This document shows, in pieces, positions 35,456 to 47,428 of a DNA stretch of 64,000 bases (positions within the stretch are counted from its first letter, which is position 1; each line of letters opens with the position of its first letter). The notes under the pieces were generated by a model, which saw only the letters and a program-made list of their open reading frames with translations, had not been told where the DNA came from and made no database searches. The stretch covers positions 1,220,340 through 1,284,339 of the forward strand of contig VZTG01010637.1 in assembly GCA_013397845.1 (NCBI GenBank), in the 5' to 3' direction. This DNA comes from Melanocharis versteri. Taxonomy: Eukaryota > Chordata > Aves > Passeriformes > Melanocharitidae. The position numbers and the translations under genes were made by a program.

Positions 35456-35553
35456 TGCCAAACAGCTCTTTGTCTCACATGCACATTAGGATAAGTAACA
35501 TTGCTCCTCACCATCTGTCTCTCTCTATGAACCTCTGCCTCGTTCCCATGTAA
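35425..35553 (+). CDS. Short open frame with strong Kozak context (doubtful)
   Basis: The start reads GCCCGCCATGGCC, an almost ideal Kozak context, inside a small CpG cluster. The frame runs 42 codons to TAA at 35551-35553. It begins with an Arg-rich stretch (MARRGLRAR) and then becomes Ser/His/Met-rich, with no domain I recognise. After nine codons there is a donor-like AGAG/GTATGC, so the first nine codons could instead be the end of a first exon. No TATA box or downstream exon is evident. Coding is not established. Confidence 0.15.
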   Translation: MARRGLRARGMPNSSLSHMHIRISNIAPHHLSLSMNLCLVPM

Positions 35554-38500
35554 TAAGAAGATTCATAGAAGTACCAGCTGTGACCTTACAGGGAAGCCTG
35601 AGAAACTTTGCCTTTTTTACCAGCACTGGGAGAGTGAGACTTGGCACCGATGAACACAGTTGTGTGCAATTTTTTTGTTCTTGCTCTGTTGCCATCTCTT
35701 CCCCCAGCAGTCGTGCAGTGTTCATAGAAAGATGAAAGCCCCCATGGCAGTTCAGGAGAGGTTGCCAGCTGCCATACAGGAGTTTCAGTGGCTATTTTTT
35801 TATGCTGCTCTCCTTTATCCACAAGGTGAAGAGGCCGTCAGATGCAGCAAATTCCTAGTCCCTGCTTGCTGACACGGGTCAAGAGGACCAAAGTAGTAGT
35901 GACCAAGACAAAACAAATTATATCTTTATTTGTTTTATTAACCTGCCACAAGGCATAGAGAAAGGCTGCCAGCCTTGGGGCTCCCTTACAGACACGGTGA
36001 TGTGTTCCCCTGTGGGTTACATAGAAGCTGTGTCCCTGATGCCACATCCACAGGATGTTTGGCAGCTGAGGTTGCTGGCAGCTCACCCCGGGGGCACGAG
36101 TGTGCCTGTGACTGTTGTAGGTGCCTGTGCAGCTCTGATGCAGGTAAATTAACAGTGAGCTTTTCCACAGAGCAGCATTCAAGTCCTTCTGTTTCACAGA
36201 TTTGTGGCAGAGCAAACTCAAAATTCCCTGACCCATAAATTTGTGGTGACGTCTGTGCGAATGACTCACTTTCAATTCAGAATCATGCTGAAAAATTAGG
36301 GTGAAAAGGTTTCAAAGCAAAAAAAAATGTTCATTTGGCTAATCAAGAACTTAAGTAAGTAATATGTACGAATTTAGCTAAACCATGTAGTTTAAACTCA
36401 AATTAAGCACTTCATCTTCAAACCTGGTTTTTGTACAGTGAAAATAAATTTCAAATTGAAATGTTTCATTTTTTAATATCAAAAGAAGCGTTTTTACTTT
36501 TGCATTAAAAACAACCAAGTGAAAATATTATCCACCTCGCTATCAACAAATATTGCAATAGATATAAATCTACATTTTTACTCTTTAAAAAGTGTGAGAT
36601 AAGGAAGTTTCCATATTATAATTTTAAGGCAACTAAAATTCCATGGATATTTTTTCTGGATAAAATAAAGGTAAGTTTTCTAAAATAAAAGAATTAGACT
36701 AAGAGGACTGGAAATTTCCCCCTGGAGCATCTATGTTTCTTGGGAAACTCATTGTAACTGTATAAAACCAGTTCCTCCAAACTTCATGGTTGTCAGTGTT
36801 GAGATATTTCAAAAGCAAGTCACCCTTAAAATTATTCAGAAATTTAGAGCAAAAGTTTATTGTCTTCCCTCCCTTGCAATTGTCATGCAGGAGGAACTTG
36901 GCTTTTCACTGGGACTCTAGGAGTGTATGTTACTGAGACATTTGAAAATTGCACCCAATATCACCAAGAGCAGCAGATGGATCTGTCAGCTGTTTTGCTG
37001 AAAATGGTGAATATCTTCCCTGGAACATTCATAAGTTGCCTGAGGCAAAATTTCACAGTGGAAACAGTGAGATTTCTCTTTACATAACATTCCTAGTACT
37101 CACGAAAGTCTAGGTCCCCCCCGCCCGTCAGATTAAAATACCCATGAAGCAGATGATGATGAATAGGCACAGCTGGGCTGTGAGAAGGGCATTTTCAGGA
37201 GTCCTCGGCCATAGCCTGACCGCAGCCCATCAGAGTTGCAGCAAACAGCGAGTGAACAGTGTCTTTGGAACTTACTTTTGTCGCTTATTTTCACATTTCG
37301 GTGGAGACTGAAGTAGGCTCTGATGGTGACTTTGTGCCTCTCTCCTTCCATGGGGTCTCAGCAGTAGAACAAGCAGAGTCTTCCTCATGTGGCACCTCGA
37401 GGGCTGTATGGGAGTGTCCAAGTCACAAACTGGAGGTGTCCCAAGCCATGTGTCATAACATATTTACTGCCTTTGATTGATGATTTCCACATCTAAGAGG
37501 AGAGCTGATCACAGCTATGGAGCTGTGGGGGAATCTGCTGAGCACATGAACATGTGTAGGTCCCCAGGTAGAGCAACTTTTGGGCCTCAGGGAAAGGGGC
37601 CACTCTTTGCATTGCAGAGAGAATAATTTTAATAGTACACCTTGGCATATTTCCTATCCATTGGGAGAGTTCAATTTGTCTTACTGCAAATATTTGTGAG
37701 CCTGATCCAGGGCCCTTTGTGTTGGGCTTTGTTTCAGACAGTATGAGTAAGAGCTGATCATGTTGGTGTTCACCAGAATAAAACAGCTCCCCTGAATTTG
37801 TTCCTACATTTTACTGTTTGCTTATAGATACAGTGCAAACCTGGCTCTACAATATTCCATTGGAAATAAAGATTGCAGGCCCAGAGCAGCCTGTATTTAA
37901 CAAAGGGTTATCTATGCTTTCAAGTTAATTTGTTATTAAGGCAAGGTGTGAAATTAAAATGCAGTAGCTGTCTCTGAATGCTCTGGAATAAGAATATCTT
38001 TTGTTCAAAAGGATGTTAAGTGGACAGATGTCAAGTGAGATTTGGCCAGGTAGAGCAACTGTAATAAAAGGACCTTAGGAACTGTCTTAATTATAATATC
38101 TTTTAAAAAGTTTATTCTTTTTATTACTGATTTCTTAATGCATTGCGATGTCTGTAGATAGAAATAATGATTGAATCTCTCTTAACTTTCACTAAATGAA
38201 ATACCTACTGCAAAAAGGAAATCAGAGGTGTTTCTGAGAACGAGGTTTGTTATGGGCCTCATAAGTGTTTGAAGTGGAAAATTTGCATAAAATCAATGTA
38301 GGATTCCAGATACTTCTGTGGGTCTTGCACAGTTTTGATCATTCCTTTTCTGATGGCCTGGGAAATTATTGTTTATGATTTTGCATATTGCTATTGTAGG
38401 TAAAAAAGGAAAAACTACCATGTGTGCGCTTAGACCAAGTGGGATTTCCACACAGTTTCCAAGGTTCAGCTCCAACTTTTGTCAAACCTGATCCTTGGAA

Positions 38501-38679
38501 GCCTGAAATAATCAGTGGTTTTGTAGTCGGAAGCATTTGTACACCAGATTTTAGCCTTTTCTATCCATTGAGCAAAAGTTATTTTAAACAAAATTCTAGA
38601 CCCCAAGTGGAAGATTTAGGATATTTGGCGTCAGCTGTGTGAGATACAGACTCTGGGTCAAGTTTTGAACTCAAATTCA
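35554..38679. other. Noncoding interval, no gene seen
   Basis: Mixed DNA. The 145-codon minus frame at 35838-36275 lacks domains and is crossed by equally open frames on the other strand. The stretch 36290-36680 is very AT-rich. Near 37695-37712 the phrase 'gagcctgatccagggccc' again recalls the old dispersed repeat noted elsewhere but is too short to call. No splice-flanked frame is seen. Confidence 0.55.
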
Positions 38680-38720
38680 TAGGGTAAGGGTTTGTGTGAT
38701 TAGTCTTAATGGGACCAGAC
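38680..38720. repeat. Possible relic of an old amniote dispersed repeat
   Basis: The words 'gggtaagggtttgtgtgatt' (38682-38701) and 'agtcttaatgggaccaga' (38702-38719) resemble the same consensus as at 33260-33310. Short and diverged. Confidence 0.3.
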
Positions 38721-39409
38721 TCCTTCCTAACTGGAGCGCTGTTGAACAAGTGCTTGCGTGTGTAGGGACTGCAGTCTGGTTGCTGGTAAATCAACCATGT
38801 CTTTTGAGCAGAAAGCATGAAAGCTCTTGACTCAGACTGCCATGAATTCCAGTTTATTTGAAATCTGGTTGGAAAGTTTGTAATGTGACTCAGTCCATGC
38901 AACCAAATCAACAGCAATTTCTGGTGAAATTCCTCATAACAGGCTTGGCTATTTGCACTGTCTGTCATCTGCTGTGGGATTGGGCTTTCTTAGGTGACTA
39001 ACTGTTGAGAGGGCCCAGAGTAGGTGAGGACACCTACCAGGAAAGGCGGTGAGCAACAGCTCAGGCTGAGTGAAATAATGGGGGTTTGGGCATCTGTGAA
39101 AGCGTGAAAAGTTTTAAGGCTTTCCTCTAGTGTTGTGTTTTCTCTAGGGAACCATATGGCAGGCTCTGCAAACAAAATGGATAATATTTTATGTTCAAAG
39201 CAGCCATCTAATTGCATCTCCCAACCACTGGGCTACAGCATATTTACGAGTTCTGTCTCCTGTAACCCAGTGTACCACTCTCATTTACACACATGTGAAG
39301 CACAGTGGTGCAGCCACCACATCCCTCTGCTCTGGACTCAGATGCATATGCCAAACTTGCTTGTAGCGTGGGCTTAATAAAGCAGAGGGAAAAACTCTAA
39401 ACAAACTAT
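38721..39409. other. Noncoding interval, nothing specific seen
   Basis: Balanced composition, chance frames only (up to 129 codons on the minus strand at 38579-38968, no domain). No repeat recognised. Confidence 0.55.
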
Positions 39410-39460
39410 TTGGAGCCTGATTTCAGCTCCATCTACACTAACCCAGCTATGAATCAAGGA
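39410..39460. repeat. Possible relic of an old amniote dispersed repeat
   Basis: The order 'tggagcctgatttcagctcc' (39411-39430), 'atctacactaacccagctat' (39431-39450), 'gaatcaagga' (39451-39460) resembles the 'ggagcctgattct / tacactaacaccagtgtaa / atcaagaa' phrase of the same old repeat group. Family not named. Confidence 0.35.
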
Positions 39461-40839
39461 AAATTTTTGTTCCTTTGGGAGCCTATCCTTGTTGCATGCA
39501 TGCCAAATGCAGGCAGAAACAAAGAGGTTGGAGAATGAAGGAAAATAAGACCAAAGGTGCTTGTTTTCCTATTTATTGTTAGGCTTTCTTTTTCAGAAAA
39601 GAAAACAAACCCTAATCCAAACACGTAAGTCTGAAGACGTTTATCCTGATTCAAATAATAAATGCAGAGCATAATAGTGCAAAGCAGCAAAAGGAATGAC
39701 TGTTCCTGTCACTGGATGCTTAGGATATCATCTATTGAGCCCATCTCACAGTCTTCCAGGCTCTGAACCAGTCTTGGGACTCAGACAGCCTCTGATGATA
39801 CAGCTGCAAGTTTGATCCAGTTTGATGTTTGCTTGCTGCTTTGCTGTGTAGTGTTGGACAGTCTAAGTCTTCACAGGTAGCTGAGGATCACCAGAGGAAT
39901 CTACAATTTATGCTTTCCATTTGTTTCAAAAGGGGTTGCATTCCTTTTTCTTCTGTAGTGAGAAGGATGGTGAAAATCTGGGAATGGTCCTAGTAACATC
40001 AAAACCAGCAACAATAACGTCCTGACTGACTGTGGCAGAACAGGCTACTTCATTAAATCTTTCTACTTTCCTATCTCCCTATGGCCCATTCAAAAGCAGG
40101 TACTCAGAGGTTTGTCACTCCCGACTGACAATGTGAGCAGGTTTAAGTTAGGCTGGAGTCCCGTGTCATGTGCTGGGAGTGTGGTTCTTTGCATCCTCAG
40201 GTTTTGTTCTCTGCAGACATGGTCATGTTCTTTGCCCGCAGCTTTGCTCTCTAGGCTGTTCACAAGAAGGATGCACAAACTCTGCAAATGGGCAGCAATA
40301 TGAAAGTAAACCTATGGTTTTGAGATTCATATTCATGTTGTCAGAGTTATGGTAATAAACATGCCATGAAAACTAGGTGAACAGTAGTAGCATTGAAAAT
40401 TTTATGTTAGACTAGGAATCCAGACTCCAAATGGGATCCAAGGGAAGAGGTTTATTGTTGTGCTCATTCAGGACAGTAGCCAGACTGTATGTAAAATCTG
40501 AGAAGAAAAGTAATTCAGTAGCAGTTGTGAGTAAGAAAAGAGTATTTTGTGAGTGGGACAAGGGAAAAAAAATCTGATACTAAGTTCAGAAAAAAAATCA
40601 GTGCGTGGAAATCAAATGCATCCAGGACAGTTAAAGGAGACATAAAGGTAGTTATTAGACAGAATGATATGGCGAGAAATGCAAAAAACATTAAAGATAT
40701 GGCTTTTAGTTTTCACTTTTGAGAGGTTATAACTTCAAAAGAAACCCACTGAAACAAAATAAAATGCTTTTCCCTCATGCTTAAGTGATTTGGCCCTAGG
40801 TGCCCGTGTTCTTTCTATAATTTTGTCCTCTGGAGGGTT
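39461..40839. other. Noncoding interval, nothing specific seen
   Basis: AT-rich DNA with small frames up to 78 codons, no domain and no repeat that I can support. Short A runs are present at 40565-40572 and 40591-40597. Confidence 0.6.
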
Positions 40840-41110
40840 CAAGTCCTCCTAAAGCTCACTCCAGGCAGCTCGTTCACCTCAATGATTAGCGAGAGGCCTG
40901 CGGTGCACTGAAATGTTATAAGGAGCCTATCAAGGAGCTCATCGCCAGCCAAACAGATTCCTGCCTTGGCAGCATTCCTCTTCCTGGCTTGTGAGATAAA
41001 AGGAGGATAGGTAAAGGTAAGCATTTCAAAGCAAGCAATTTGGGTCTTAAAATATTTGGTGAAATTATTCAAGAATAGTTCGTTCATGTGCAAGTGGCTT
41101 CTGTGTATTG
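40840..41110. promoter_or_regulatory. Candidate conserved noncoding element
   Basis: Non-repetitive block with a run of retained CpGs at 40871-40945 (GCTCGTTC, TTAGCGAG, CTGCGGTG, CATCGCC) next to AT-core words such as CAATGATTAGC at 40880-40890. A 94-codon minus frame covers it (40839-41123), with some codon-like regularity but no domain I know. It could be regulatory or, less likely, an exon. Confidence 0.3.
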
Positions 41111-44100
41111 CTGTCCAGGTCAATGAAAGCTAAAGCCTGATGCTGGCCAAGCAGGGGAAAACTGTCTGTGGGCTTCCCCAGCTTACATACCTGGGGACTC
41201 TGGGCTTGACACAGGGAAGTCTGTGGGGAGCAGGATCAGGAGCTCACAGGCTTTCTGTAGTCAGCTCTGCTGTTGTTTTAAGTTGGACTAAACTCCCCAA
41301 AGTCATCAGGAGATCACAGCATGTACTTCAGGAGTACGGTTGTGTCTGGGATCTCGCTCTGTTCAGGCCCAGGAGCTCCTTCCTTCCCAGCTGCCCACCC
41401 TGTGCCAGAGGCTGGCCTCCCAGTCAGCCCAGACCCCTTTCCCACCACAGCAGAAACCAAATGATGGCGTGCAGGGCCACCAGTCAGCTGGTGGATGATA
41501 TATTAAATACTGGCTCCTCTTTCAATACAAAATTAATGTTCAAACATACAAGTTTTCAAAATGGCTGAGGTGTTGGGTAGTGAGACACCAGGAACTTGCC
41601 AGCTCTCAGCTGTGCTGCAGTCATGCCGAGCCAGGGATTTTGGCAGGTCTGCTGCTGTGTCTGAACACACCCACTGCGTGTTGGGTGACAGGGCAGCTCC
41701 TTCTGGCTGGTTATTCAGGGCCGATAACATGAAGCTGTTTACAGGGGCTGAACACTTTCAAAACCAGCTCCTGCTTAGGGCATGGCTAATGACCCCTCAT
41801 CCTGAGCAGGCTGTGAGTGCCAGCAGGTACCGACCACATTTCTGAAGCCCAAAGCATGGAAATCTCTGCTGAGCTTCTGTGTAAGGACTAAATGCAAACA
41901 TTTGTGGAGGCTTAGCAGGTCCTGTTCCTGAGCATCTGATTCTTTGTTTAAGAACTGTATACCAAGTTGTCACGTGTAAGGGCTCAGGCTTTGGTAGCGT
42001 ATTGAAAAGAAGGTGCTCAGGAAAGGTTGCGAGTAAAGTTGCTTTCTTCAAGTAAAGAAGGAAAGGTACAAGAGCTGGGCTTTCAATGGGGTTGGTTGCT
42101 AAGACTTTGGCAAGTGCAGGCAAGCTGAGATTGTGTTATCATTTCACACAGCGTGGTAAATGTTTTAGACTTAAATTGTAGAGATCATTATCGGCAAGCT
42201 GAAAATACCTGTTGATATGCCCTCACTGAATGGACATGTCTGCATTGAAGTACAAAACAGCCCTCCTGGGATGTATTATCTCTGACTTTGAAGGTGAATG
42301 AAAAGGTGAATAATCTATTGGACTAACAGTAGTTTGGAAACCATAATACATGTAGTTTATGGGAAATAAAAAGTGAGTTTCTTAGTGTGTAGTGACCTTG
42401 GGCAATTAGGCAATTCAGTATGAGTCATATTGTTATGGAGAATTTCTTAGTTTTTTGAGGAAATCGGGTATGGACATCTGCCATCCAGTAAAGGAACGGG
42501 AGAAGATATCTACCCATAACTGGTGTTAATAGGTTTCAGCCACTGGTATTTCGGAAAGTCTGTTTGACAGAACTTGCAGAAGTCCAATGCCGGGAGTTTT
42601 CTGAGGCCTCTGTGAAGCTGGGTCATGCACCAAGTTGGTGCTGGACCAGCATGAGCAAGCTTGCACTCAGCACAAGAGAACAGGTGCAGAAATGTGAATC
42701 CAGGTGCCATTCCCCTCTCCATGTAACAAAGGGACTTCTTTGGTGGACTGGGGAAAAAAATTGAGCTCCATCTTCAGTGTCAGTTTGAATCCTATCTTTG
42801 TTTCCTGCCGTTTTGCTGTCAGATTCTGTAGCATGCTCTGTGATTTTTCTGGGCTCGTGAAATGTTCATACTCCAACTTAAAAATCTGCATGTTCCCATC
42901 TGTACCCTGAGGATATTTCAAAAGGGGGGATTCAGAAACTGGGGAAGAAAGGTTTCATGGATTTTGCAAACTTTTTCCTTTAAGTGCTTTTTTTACACTT
43001 GAGTGACACTTACGAATTACTTACACCATCCACTATAATTTAATGCATTACACAATAAAGAGTATCTGCTGTTCTTTGTGTATTTCAATACCAATGCTTT
43101 CCTTATCTATTTTTCCCAGCTTGCCATTTCGTGCAGTGGAGGTTCTGTCATGTGATATTACTCTGCACAGAGGGAAGTTGGAGAGCCCCACACACTGCTT
43201 TACTCCACTGGTAAGCAATCAGAGGATTTGCTTTGGTCATAAATGCAGTTTACAACGTGCATCTCTCCTCTCTCTTGCATGTTGAACATGGCATTTCAAC
43301 AACTGAAAATTCAGTGGTTGGCAGCGGAATCAGGATTCGAATTAATAGCTTGTGTATTTGTTTGGAATATTTTCAGCCCCAATATTGATTTGTAGGCATT
43401 TCAAACTACACTCACTTGTAAATGCACGTGTGCAATTTTTGTTAACACTAGGGAGGACAACATTTGCATGCTAAGTGAAGGGTAGGTTGCATTTCTCATC
43501 TTCTAGATTTTACTGTCTTCACACAAGCTTGGTGTAGTATTTTTTACACTCTCAGAGATCTTTGCAAAATTAGGAACTGTTGCCGCGTAAATATTCATGT
43601 TTTAGACTGCTGTATTTGTATTATCAAAACACCCAAACTATTGTATTACAAACCATACATCAGTTACCTAATTCCTATCCCTGTGGCCCTGTACCTGCTT
43701 TGCTATTCTTCTGAAATACTTTGCAAGAGGAAAGTAAAGTAAGGAATATCTCAGGGTAGACTCAGGCTACAGAGTAGAGTCACTGTTAAGAGATTAAGAG
43801 ATTTATTCTGATTTGTCCTTTATCTTTGTCTTCACTTGGCAGTTCATTCCATCTTCATACAGTTAACTAAAACAGCTTTCTATCTGTATTTAGAAAAGAG
43901 TCTAGGCACACATTTTTTAAGTGGTGTAAGTAATATAAGAAAAATCCATTTCTTATGTCCCTGCAATACTTGAGCAATTAAATTTTCCTTCCACCCTCTC
44001 ACCCTGTATTTTTCCAGTGCCTTTAACTTCAGATATAGGTTTGGGCCCCTTTCCAGGAGCTGCACTTCTCAGTAATGGGTGTGATTTTTCTCATGTGGGA

Positions 44101-44189
44101 ATCCTGAATAAAATTACCAATAACATACTTACATTCAATTAAATGTTTCAACATACACATCATTTAGCCACTCAGTAGGGAAATGCTCT
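41111..44189. other. Noncoding interval, no gene seen
   Basis: The first kilobase is GC-richer and open in several frames (41140-41568, 142 codons plus; 41797-42123, 108 codons minus) without domains. At 42393-42408 'gtgaccttgggcaatt' recalls a SINE box but is too short to call. The stretch 43200-43260 has words loosely like the old repeat at 51353-51420. Nothing else is supported. Confidence 0.5.
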
Positions 44190-44540
44190 CTGCCACGTTC
44201 AAGGAATGGTAATCGATACATGCTCACTAGTAACATGTCTGAAAATATCAAAACACTATAAGAAGCTAGGTGATGTAGATGACTTTGTCTTAGTAAATTG
44301 TAGTCTGACAGCTTCGCTTAGCCCTAATCAATACCCGTCCCCGCTGTTCAAAGGCAAACTGTCGAGTGCTTTAGTAGCTTCTGACTCAGTGTCAGAAATC
44401 ATGAAGTGCCCCTTTCTTGAGAGAGAAGCAATCTGGACACAATCAGAAAACGCACAGGACACGTTGTCCCATTGAGACAGCATTGAGAAAAAAGTTACAT
44501 TGAGAGAAAAAGAATCGCGGTCAGGTCCAGGGGTGAACCA
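44190..44540. promoter_or_regulatory. Candidate conserved noncoding element
   Basis: Contains AATCGAT at 44211-44217 (a Onecut/Cux-type word), CTAATCAATACC near 44323, and TGACTCA at 44382-44388 (AP-1/MAF-type), with six or more CpGs kept between 44320 and 44520. Frames are open on both strands (44206-44475 plus, 44328-44555 minus) but without domains. It is among the best regulatory candidates here. An unrecognised exon is a second possibility. Confidence 0.35.
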
Positions 44541-47084
44541 AATGGTTGTTTTCACCTATTGAAATGTCATACACTGACACAGGCAGGGTGACACTGTAAA
44601 AACAAGCAATTCAAACAGCCTGCTCACAGAAGGGAAGTTTCAGATTTGTGCATGCCTATCAAGGAGATGTGAAAGGTGACCTGTGATTCTGGCAAGTTGT
44701 TCTGTGAAGGAAAACACTGAGCTTTGGCTGTGAAAAGTTGTGTGAGTGCCAGGGGAGCCCAGTCTTCTGGGTCTGCAGAGCTTCACTCGAGCCCCTGTGT
44801 CTGCAGAAGGGCAGGGAGGTGGGAAAATGGGGAAAATCTCTCATCTGTGTGTGCTTAGACTCGACATGCTGAAGGCAGCATGGAGCAGTAGGCAGCTAAG
44901 AGAGGTGACAGCAGCGTCTGCCAGAGTCTTTAACCAGTCTGACCCACTAATGCTGCATGCAGGGACCCTTTTGGCCAGTGCCGAGAGGTAAAGGAAGGTG
45001 AAGCTTTCTTGTGCTTTTCCTTTAGATTTGAAGGTCAGGCTGCACTTGCATTTGAACACTGCATTCAACACATTGAGTTGAAACATGCGCATAGGCCAAC
45101 CTATGAAATAGCAGATAGACACTGCCCAGTCTCTGTCGCGTGAATAACTTGATTAATGCCTACTTCTTTCCCTAATAAATTAGTCTCCTGCCTCCCACTG
45201 AGCAGGTAAGGCATGGACATAAAGTTGCTTTTATGGCTGGAATAAAATGACTAAGATGACAAATGTGGGTGAGGAACTGCCGGAGTCACAAAAGAGCCAG
45301 AACCAACCAACCTGATTTCCTCAGCTGTGAATACTCAATTCAGACAAATACATAATGCATCCAGTTCTCTCTAACGTGTGTGTGCATCCTCCATGCTGGG
45401 ACTACACTCCAGGATTTTGAAGTTTAGCCAGTAGCTGCTGTATTTCTGATTCTTTAGCACTTGCTAAAGAGGAGCTCAGTAGCAACAGGATGAATTAGAA
45501 TTTTTGCCCTGGGAAAGAAAGAGAAAACAAAAGCATAACCAGATCAGTAGAAAGCCTTTTGGAATAAGTATTATATTATTAAGGAAAGATCTAAAAATAT
45601 CAGATATGGGTATCTTTTTCTGTACAAATGGAAGTGTGACCTGAGAAACAGTGCGGTTTTGTGAAAGTTTGTTAAAGTAGATGTGTGTAGGAATGGCTCG
45701 AAACAAGTTAATGGATGGAAAAGTAAGCATGTGGAGAAATCAAAAACAGCACAAAGGTTTAAGCACTCTGTATGACAAATACTACTACTGTAGAATGAAG
45801 CAGACTTTGCAGATGCCTTTGGTGTTTTATGATATGTCCAACTATAAAATCTTTAAGAAAATATATAATTTCTCCATCTGCCCTCCCTTTATTTTCCTCT
45901 TCTCTTTCCCTACAACTGAGTGATACTTTCTTTGGGGGAAGAGCCTGGATTTAGACACATTAATTGAGGGTTACACAGTTTGCTCCACTTGCCATTTCAG
46001 GAGGCTGCATTAACATCCCACCTGGCAGTGTTGTTTACAAGCAGTTTTGCAACCTTTCCGTTCTGCTCCCTTATTTTTGTTAGGTGTAGTGTAATGATGC
46101 CATATGACATTTTGAGTCTGAATTGATATTCTCTGCGGTATCTCCTCAGGCCTGTTATGCTTTGGGTGTTTGCATTGCCTGTTCAGACACCCACGCACAG
46201 TGTGGTTATTTTCATTTGTGACTGAATGCAAGCTGTACGCCGGATGTCACAGGAATATGTTTAGAGCTTCCATTGATCTCTTAACTACAAATAATCATTA
46301 TAGCTGCAAAACAAATAGTGGATCAAAACTGTGGGAACGTGGCCCAGAAGATGCTGCTCATTTTTCTTTCTGAAATGCATGATGTGCAGGCTGAAGGTAT
46401 AATATATAAAAGGCTGAAAGGATTTTAGCAAGCAAACAAGACAGGCTACCATTAGGCAAGGACTGATTGGGAAAAAATTAGCTACACATCTTTGGTTCTT
46501 TGAAAGAAAAGGATAAGAAAAAGGTACAGGCAGCCATGGGAGGTTGGTTGGCTTGTGGGAGTCCTCAGTGCTAAGGCACTGCTCTCTAAATCCCCTGCTG
46601 TAGTTTGGACTAAACACAGGGATCTGCTTCTCAACGCTGTTGCTTTGCAGCAATTGCACAGTTTGCCTGTTCCACCCCAGAGATGGCTGCATCCTGTGTA
46701 AAGAGTTTGAGGGATTTAGAGACATGTCCCATGTTCTGTGGGGATTACATGTAAAACTTTTTCTTAGTTGTGTAATTGCAGTTGTGTGGTGAGCAAGGCA
46801 TGGTTTGGAAGCAGAGAAGTAAATGAGATATTGAGATGAGTTAGTTATTTGCTGGGAGAAACATGGGCTTGGGAGGAGAGTTACTTGAATTTCTTAATCA
46901 AAATTATATTGGATTGAAGCATCCAGGTTGCAACATCCTGCATCCCTGCACTCCTAGGCCTTACTTAGAAGAAAGGAAAATTTGAAAGATCTTGTCAAAT
47001 ATGAATGTTATTTTTGTGGGAAGAAAGGTGATCCAGTGCTTCCCTGGAAATTCTGGTCCACCTCTTTTCCTTGCACAGCTTTCC
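44541..47084. other. Noncoding interval with one small candidate element
   Basis: AT-rich DNA with chance frames (146 codons minus at 46285-46725 is the longest; no domain). The block 46130-46280 has varied words, CpGs at 46194 and 46240, and may be a small conserved element. No LINE or LTR match is seen. Confidence 0.55.
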
Positions 47085-47145
47085 TGGGTGTAATCCTGGG
47101 CAAGTCACTGGGTGCATGTCCGTGCCCACACTGGGAATGGAGCTG
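47085..47145 (+). repeat. MIR-like SINE relic, central part
   Basis: 'gggtgtaatcctgggcaagt' then 'cactgggtgc' at 47086-47115 corresponds to the MIR phrase 'gtgtgaccttgggcaagtcactta'. The following 'cacactgggaatggag' fits the region 'ccatctgtaaaatggga' only loosely. Old and diverged. Confidence 0.55.
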
Positions 47146-47345
47146 TCCTTTGCACTGCTCCTCAGCATGTAGCCAAGCCCTGCTGAGAGTCTGATTTCAT
47201 AAAGAGCCCAACTTGAGCCCAACCAGGCTCGTGTCTGTGAGCATGAGCTGTCACAGCTGCACGTTGCCACAGAGGATGAGGTTAGGTCAGTGTCAGTGTG
47301 GGGAGTCTGTCCTTGTGCTGCTTCAAACAATCCACCAGTCATGCA
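47146..47345. other. Spacer between two SINE-like segments
   Basis: About 200 bases with no recognisable family. It might be an insertion that split one MIR copy, or plain single-copy DNA between two copies. The 149-codon minus frame at 46995-47444 spans both SINE pieces and so cannot be a real gene. Confidence 0.4.
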
Positions 47346-47428
47346 CGTCTCTCTGCTTTGGTCTTCCCTCTGCAAAATAATAACTTTCACTTCTTCCAGG
47401 AGGTCTGGATAAATGCATTGACAGGTTA
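47346..47428 (+). repeat. MIR-like SINE relic, 3' part
   Basis: 'tctctctgctttggtcttcc' at 47348-47367, 'ctctgcaaaataataa' at 47368-47383, 'cttccaggaggtctggataa' at 47393-47412 and 'atgcattga' at 47413-47421 follow the MIR order (ctctgtgcctcagtttccc, catctgtaaaataataa, ctcacagggttgttgtgaggataa, atgcattaatg). Confidence 0.6.

Noticed and set aside
35838..36275. 145-codon minus-strand frame
   Set aside because: Overlapped by open frames on the other strand; no domain or conserved motif seen.
42393..42408. MIR-like phrase 'gtgaccttgggcaatt'
   Set aside because: Sixteen bases only, without other MIR boxes in order.
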